64,000 bases of DNA from Ascaris suum (lineage: Eukaryota; Nematoda; Chromadorea; Rhabditida; Ascarididae). The position numbers were made by a program, and so were the translations under genes. Of this stretch, positions 59,130-64,000 are shown one piece after another (the stretch's first letter is position 1; every line of letters begins with the position of its first letter). Under the pieces are notes generated by a model. It was not told where the DNA came from. It was given only the letters and a program-made list of their open reading frames with translations, and ran no database searches. The stretch is taken from positions 5,348,826 through 5,412,825 of the forward strand of contig CM024187.1 in NCBI GenBank assembly GCA_013433145.1, written 5' to 3'.

Positions 59130-61186
59130 AATCAGCTGTTTTAAAGCGTGCCTTCGAAATCAATTGCGCGAAGCGGCTTTCCACATTTCTTTGGTGAATG
59201 AATTAATATTGTTGAAGTGGCTCAATAAAGGTTTGGAGCTGCTTCTTTTCAGGTAGGTTGGGGAGAAGCAAGGAATTGTTCTCATCTCGCCTTCCACCTC
59301 CCCCTCTTCCTCCACATCCTCCTCCTGTCTTCGGTATTTTAGCGTCGACATTGTTACGCTTCATACTGGTAAGATGTAATGTGCCTTCTTGTTTACCACA
59401 TTCGAGTACATACCAAAGTGCGATCAGCTCAGCTGTCTAGGGATATGTGATGCATTCGAGTAATGCGAGTTCCGTGACCCGCAACAAAATGATTGCCATT
59501 TAGAAAAGCTGAACAAAGCACTAATGCAACCCGTCAGCATTAAACAAGGCCATCGTTACCAATCGACCAACTGAGAGCAGCTTCATCGAAATGCTCTGCT
59601 AATTTTGCATTGACACGGTCATTTTCTCATAAAACGAAAATTATTGGTATGGAGACTCCATTAGAAGCTTTGTAAAAATGGCTGTTTGTTAGCATTTATT
59701 TTGCGAGTTCAACGTGCAGTTCGAGAGTTGAACGGATGTTTGTGCGGACGTCTATCTTCAGTATTCTCTGTCCTGTCTAACGAAAGAACCTCCCTGCTGA
59801 TTCGTTTGTTCGTCTAAAATGCTAAAGAGGCTTCCGGCTGCCTCCTTTGAAGAGGAAAACAGCCGTTGGTGGTAAAAGGAGGGAATTTTCTCTTCATTGC
59901 CGGCAACGATCGTTCAAGGTCTCATTAAGCCTCGATGCTATTTGAATAGATGTTTTTTTTTTTCTGAGAGGAGTTGAGAAATTCCAAACCTGCAAACGGA
60001 GAAACCCTTCCTCACCTCCAATAATTCCCTGAATGCGGCAACCACAAAGGCAGGAACTTTTCTTGCTGCAGAATTAAGAAAGCAATTCAAGTGATGTGTG
60101 ACATTTCTTGTTCGATTTTATTCCATTTTTGCTTTTGTTATGTGATTGTTTATCTCCAAAAGTTGGAATTAATATGGGATTACGGTTGTGTGACATAACA
60201 ACTTCGCTGCTCGTATCTTAATGTTGACAAACGTTACCTACGAAATGCGTTTCCACAGGAATGTTTCCTATCAATTGTGCCCTCATACCCAACTTCCCGC
60301 CATGGAAGTAACCGATTGGAAAAGTTAGTCTTGAAATGAAATGAGAGGTCGAAGTTGTTTTGTGGCTGATTTCAGGCTTCCCTTCTCCTCCTCCCACATC
60401 GAAGCATACAAGGAAGCTCATTGTTGGGTTCATTCGCTGGTGTATTAAAAAAATCGTCGTTTTCGTTGCGTTAGCACGTCTTCGACTAAGACATTATAGT
60501 TGCCCATGAACAAACAGTTTTCTATTGGGCATTTTCCAAAGCGGAAAGAAGTAATCGTATAGTATTGTCTTCGTGAACATTTTCACCCTTTTCTGCCAAA
60601 ACGGGAAGCAGCGAAAAAGGCGGCGATTAATGAACTAATGTAACTGAGAGGAGAGGAAGGTGTGAGCCGTTGGATGGGGTCTTCCAATATTATTGAAGGA
60701 AGTTAATGGTTAATGGGGCGAGTATTTTGGAGTGTTTTGTAAGAAGAGCTCATCAGACTCCAAGGTGACAAAGACAGCGACAAAAACGAGCTGTGAACGC
60801 AAGAAGAATGAAATTGCCCCTCATTCCTAGAATGTCCTGGATTTAGGAGTTGTTATTGTTTCCTGTCATTAAAAAGCGTGCAAAACGATCAGCTCTTGTA
60901 TTTCCAAAATTTTGGTCCAGTCTCAGTCCAGGATCCTCTTACATAAAAGAATTTGCTCTCTTGGGCTGCTCAATTCTCAGAAATTCCCTTTGTATACAAG
61001 AACAGAAAGTGGCGTTCACTTTTTTCGTAGAGATACTCTCTAAAGTGATGACGGATTCAAAGTAAATTTTCGATGATTTCGCCGCCCACTTCTGAATAGT
61101 GCCTATTCCGGTGAACCGTTATCAATACCGTTGAAAAAGCCCATCACTGTGTGAACGTTCGCTTTGCGGTCTTCTTTGAGTGAGGG
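59130..61186. other. No supported gene
   Basis: Only chance frames of 60-71 codons were seen. Confidence 0.45.
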
Positions 61187-61376
61187 ATGCATTTGCATGC
61201 TGGAGTGGCTCTTTTCGATGTGGGCCGCATCTCTCTTTGTGCGTCGCATAAAGGAACGATTAAAGGCGTCACTGAGCCTTACTCACCTCCTTCCAAGCAT
61301 CACCTCACTCACCTCACCGGGACAATGCTGCTGAAAATGTGTTATTATATGTACACACATGAACAAGAAGAATTGG
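61187..61376 (+). CDS. Candidate exon, unknown protein
   Basis: An ATG frame of 63 codons plus one base ends at a strong donor (TTGG followed by gtaagg). It includes HAGVALFDVGRISLCASH, then GVTEPYSPPSKHHLTHLTG, and ends MYTHEQEELG. Third positions are relatively G/C-rich. An alternative start after an acceptor-like acgattaaag (61263-61265) would shorten it. No family recognised. The spacing would allow it to belong to the lectin-receptor gene, without evidence. Confidence 0.28.
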
Positions 61377-63095
61377 GTAAGGCGGGAGGAAACCTTGCAT
61401 TGGATGGGACTCATAAGGCACAAAAATATTGGGGAAGAGCAACCCTAATATGGCGAGATCTGCTATTTCTGTGACATTTGACTTCAGTTATTCTGTGAGA
61501 TTAACATCCAGGCTATGGCGAAGTGTACTTTACTTCTAAGAGAGTTTAATTTACTTAAGAATAGTTAATATGTTGGAATTCATCATTGCTACATAGAAAT
61601 TCATAATGGCTGTCATTTTCATCCTTTGTTTTATTTATTATAATCAGTGTGCTCCTCCCCCCTCCCCCCCCCTCCCCCTCCTCTCCTTCCTTTCCAGCCA
61701 CCCCTCATCCCATTAGTTCCAGGCTGAGCCTTTGACAGAGGGGACAAAAAGCATTACTTCACGTTTTCTAATCGTGTTTAATGGATTGATTGTATTTTTG
61801 CCTCTCTTTACCCTTCTAGCCACGATCAGAATGCATCTTTCACTCATCTCCATACCAACAATATCCATCATCTTTGCCTAGAATGACACCTGATATGTAC
61901 ACGACTCCGGCAGAACTACTGTACTTGATGAAATAGAGCCGTCGATGTCGCACAGGGATCAATGACCCCCGTTCAGCTTGGATCCCCTGAAAACGGTGAT
62001 TGCTGCACAAATATGATGCGAAAAGCAGAAAACAAACAAATGCAACAAAATGTCCATAAATTAAGGCTTTGTTGTTTTGCAAATGTGATTTCAGTGGAGC
62101 ATTGCCCAGTTGTGCAAACCTGCGCCTTGCCATATTTATTGTCTTCAAAAAGTACGCATTTAAAAGGCAAATTGGAGCACGTTGTTTGCGGGGGTACTGT
62201 TGCTATCTGGCTAGGATGCTGTTGATGGCTCAAGAGAAATTGGGATTTGAAAGAGGTTCCACATGGAAAATATGGTGTTGTTGGAATTTACAAAGGGAAT
62301 TTTGAAACGCACAGGTTAAGTTTCACTAATAAGTGAAAGATTCCACTAGGAAATTGGATTTCAAGCATTCTTCCAGTGCAGAAAAAAAAAACAAACAAAC
62401 CTTTCAAGAAAGTTAATTATATCTTGACGTTTTCGACAAGGAAAGGTTGCAACCTTATTCCCCTCTCCGATAGCATTAGTGGGGTGATTATATATTTGAG
62501 CGAAATCCGAATTTGTGATGGCAGTTTGAGTTTGTCTGAATTTGAAATCTGGTTTAAAACTGCAGCATTGAACTCATTACGTTTATTACTGAGTGTAACT
62601 GAAACGGATTTCGTGAAGAAGATTTGCGAGGAATGGGATATAGCGATGATGACCTTGTGTTTTAATGAATTAGGATGATTGGTGGGTCTGAAAAGTGGAA
62701 CATGCACACGCTGCGAATAATCGAGCACCATGTGTGCGTGCATTAGTAGCAGCAAATATGGGCTGTATGCTTCATATGCACCTTTGTAAGCGTTAATTGA
62801 GGTCTGTTTCGAGATGGGTCTCCACTCAATCGACAGCAGGTGCTCGTTCCCGCTTGATGCCTTTTGTTGCTCGTGTGAAGCGCGAAATCAACATTATCTC
62901 ATTGCTTCACCTCACGAATCTCACACACTACAATTTGTCCAAATCGGGGGAGTGCGGTAAAGAATCAGCGTGAAGGCAATAAAGTTCACACTTTGTAAAG
63001 CTTGTCTGTCTTTTTTTCGGATTTTTACTACTTTCTAAACTCTCGAAATACAAGTATTGTAGGTACTGCTTAAATATTGCTAACATGAAAACCAG
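61377..63095. other. No firmly supported gene
   Basis: Between 61.84 and 62.3 kb four frames on both strands are open together, so none is credible. A + frame at 62474-62678 after a weak acceptor (tctccgatag) reads YLSEIRICDGSLSLSEFEIW and onward to a stop. It is protein-like but unsupported. Confidence 0.35.
61654..61703 (+). repeat. C/T-rich low-complexity tract
   Basis: C-runs of 4 to 8 separated by single T, about 50 bases. Low complexity with no coding interpretation. Confidence 0.9.
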
Positions 63096-63211
63096 TGTGC
63101 GAAATGGAATTTCGGCATAAGGTAGCCAATCCTGAGGCAGTATCAGTAAAAGAAGTCTTACTCGGCTTTGATGGTCAATATATTTATGTGGTTTCTGGAA
63201 CGCAAATATAG
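63096..63211 (+). CDS. Candidate exon, possible gamma-tubulin complex (Spc97/Spc98) segment
   Basis: After an acceptor-like catgaaaaccag the frame reads two bases, then CEMEFRHKVANPEAVSVKEV, then LLGFDGQYIYVVSGTQI and TAG. The line PEAVSVKEVL...GFDGQYI resembles the N-terminal boundary motif of GCP2/GCP3, which reads roughly EExLVRDILYVFQGIDGKYI. Here it is three residues shorter. GCP proteins nucleate microtubules, and this segment begins the conserved GRIP1 region. No strong donor was found before the stop, so the 3' boundary is unknown. The short length and the gap keep this tentative. Confidence 0.3.
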
Positions 63212-64000
63212 TTTATAGCACTCCCTAGCCAAACAACTATTGAGGTTACCTTGCTAAATAAGAGTTTTCTTGCCCAAAAGGGCAAGTAAACAAGCCAAAA
63301 TCTTATTTTTATTTCTAGCTTGTCCGATGTTTTTTCGAAACTGTTAATCAGAAAGGAAAAATGATTCCTAACATCCAGAATTTGCGCGCAGCCGCATCTT
63401 GTTTCGCCGTATTTTTTCCATGGCCTATTCTATTCCTTGTCGCTTTGTTCGACGGCTCGCGACGGCACCATTTTTCTTTTCATCCGGAAGCATAAATTAA
63501 TTTCTCCTGAAGTCTCTAGAGGCCCCTATTTGTGCCCTTCCCAATGAGGGAAGGCCTTCGCCCTGCCCAATATATGTATTTTAAATATTTTAAACAAGTC
63601 CAATCAAGTGAAAGATTTGTCAGTTATAAGTGTGATCAATTTTTGTGTGAAAAAAAAGTTGAGACACAATCCCCTAAAACTGCTTAAGTTTTTTGTATTT
63701 TCCGCCGAAATTTTTTAATATGCTAGTCTATAAAAATTATGAACCATTTAGTCTGCAGGCATTCTAACGACAAACTTTTGATTTAACCGATCCTCGCAGT
63801 GAGCAATTTTCCTCTTCGTTATTTTTTTATAAGCAAGATTTCGCATTACTCTTGAAGTTGATAAGTTTATTGCAGAGAGCTAGACGCAATTTTATTATCA
63901 TATTTCACAGTTTTGAGAAGCATTCACTTCCAGCATTCTTTTTTTTGCTCTTTTAAGTTATGTGTAAATGCTCATTAATGTGCTCATTTTATTTCTGCAG
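63212..64000. other. Presumed intron reaching the window edge
   Basis: A/T-rich, no coding frame. It ends in a pyrimidine tract and CAG exactly at base 64000. Confidence 0.5.
63985..64000 (+). other. Splice acceptor at the window edge
   Basis: The last bases, cattttatttctgcag, are a consensus-quality 3' splice site (pyrimidine tract plus CAG). An exon on the + strand therefore probably starts at the next base outside the window. Confidence 0.5.

Noticed and set aside
61840..62305. Overlapping long frames on both strands as a gene
   Set aside because: Four frames are open at once, typical of a local shortage of stop triplets, and no domain or paired splice sites are present.
1..64000. CRISPR arrays, rRNA, operons or phage-like modules
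   Set aside because: No regularly spaced repeats, no rRNA cores and no densely packed intron-less genes; the window is intron-bearing animal DNA.

Overview
This looks like a window of invertebrate animal nuclear DNA. Protein-coding sequence is sparse and split into short exons separated by introns of about 0.4 to 2 kb. CpG does not look depleted, there are two long (TA)n microsatellites, and several pure G or C runs. Two genes have a recognisable family, and both are animal-type. A parasitic worm (flatworm or nematode) would fit, but the sequence does not fix the phylum. Six-frame open frames of 60 to 130 codons are common here on both strands and are mostly chance, so frame length alone was not used as evidence.

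Firm content. (1) Positions 1-5293 on the + strand hold the 3' half of a DDX19/Dbp5-type DEAD-box RNA helicase, an mRNA export factor. Its last exons carry the whole second RecA-like domain, the phases agree at every junction, and a polyadenylation signal lies 190 bases after the stop codon. (2) Positions 57125-57302 on the + strand hold most of a galactose-binding (SUEL/RBL) lectin domain closest to the N-terminal domain of latrophilin/Cirl adhesion receptors. A phase-matched exon lies just upstream (56692-56751). A Cys-rich candidate exon at 52937-53123 is also phase compatible, so the receptor gene may span at least 53-57.3 kb.

Probable or possible content. A decayed reverse-transcriptase fragment resembling Penelope-like elements lies at 58001-58189. 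Orphan candidate exons that carry splice signals and a protein-like composition, but mostly no recognised family, lie at 9.2, 10.2, 17.9, 22.7 (- strand, terminal), 24.6 (TBC-like start), 27.8, 35.0-35.3 (- strand), 37.5, 46.3 (EF-hand-like, terminal), 48.3 (terminal), 61.2 and 63.1 kb. They cannot be assembled into gene models by eye.

Non-coding structure. There are two near-perfect hairpins (16475-16517 and 21053-21094) and a 45-base segment duplicated about 400 bases away whose second copy is flanked by a 9-base direct repeat (30818-30880). A short tandem duplication lies at 43.9 kb, along with the homopolymers and (TA)n blocks. The last bases of the window form a splice acceptor, so an exon probably begins just outside. 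I found no rRNA, tRNA, CRISPR array, operon or obviously new multi-gene system.
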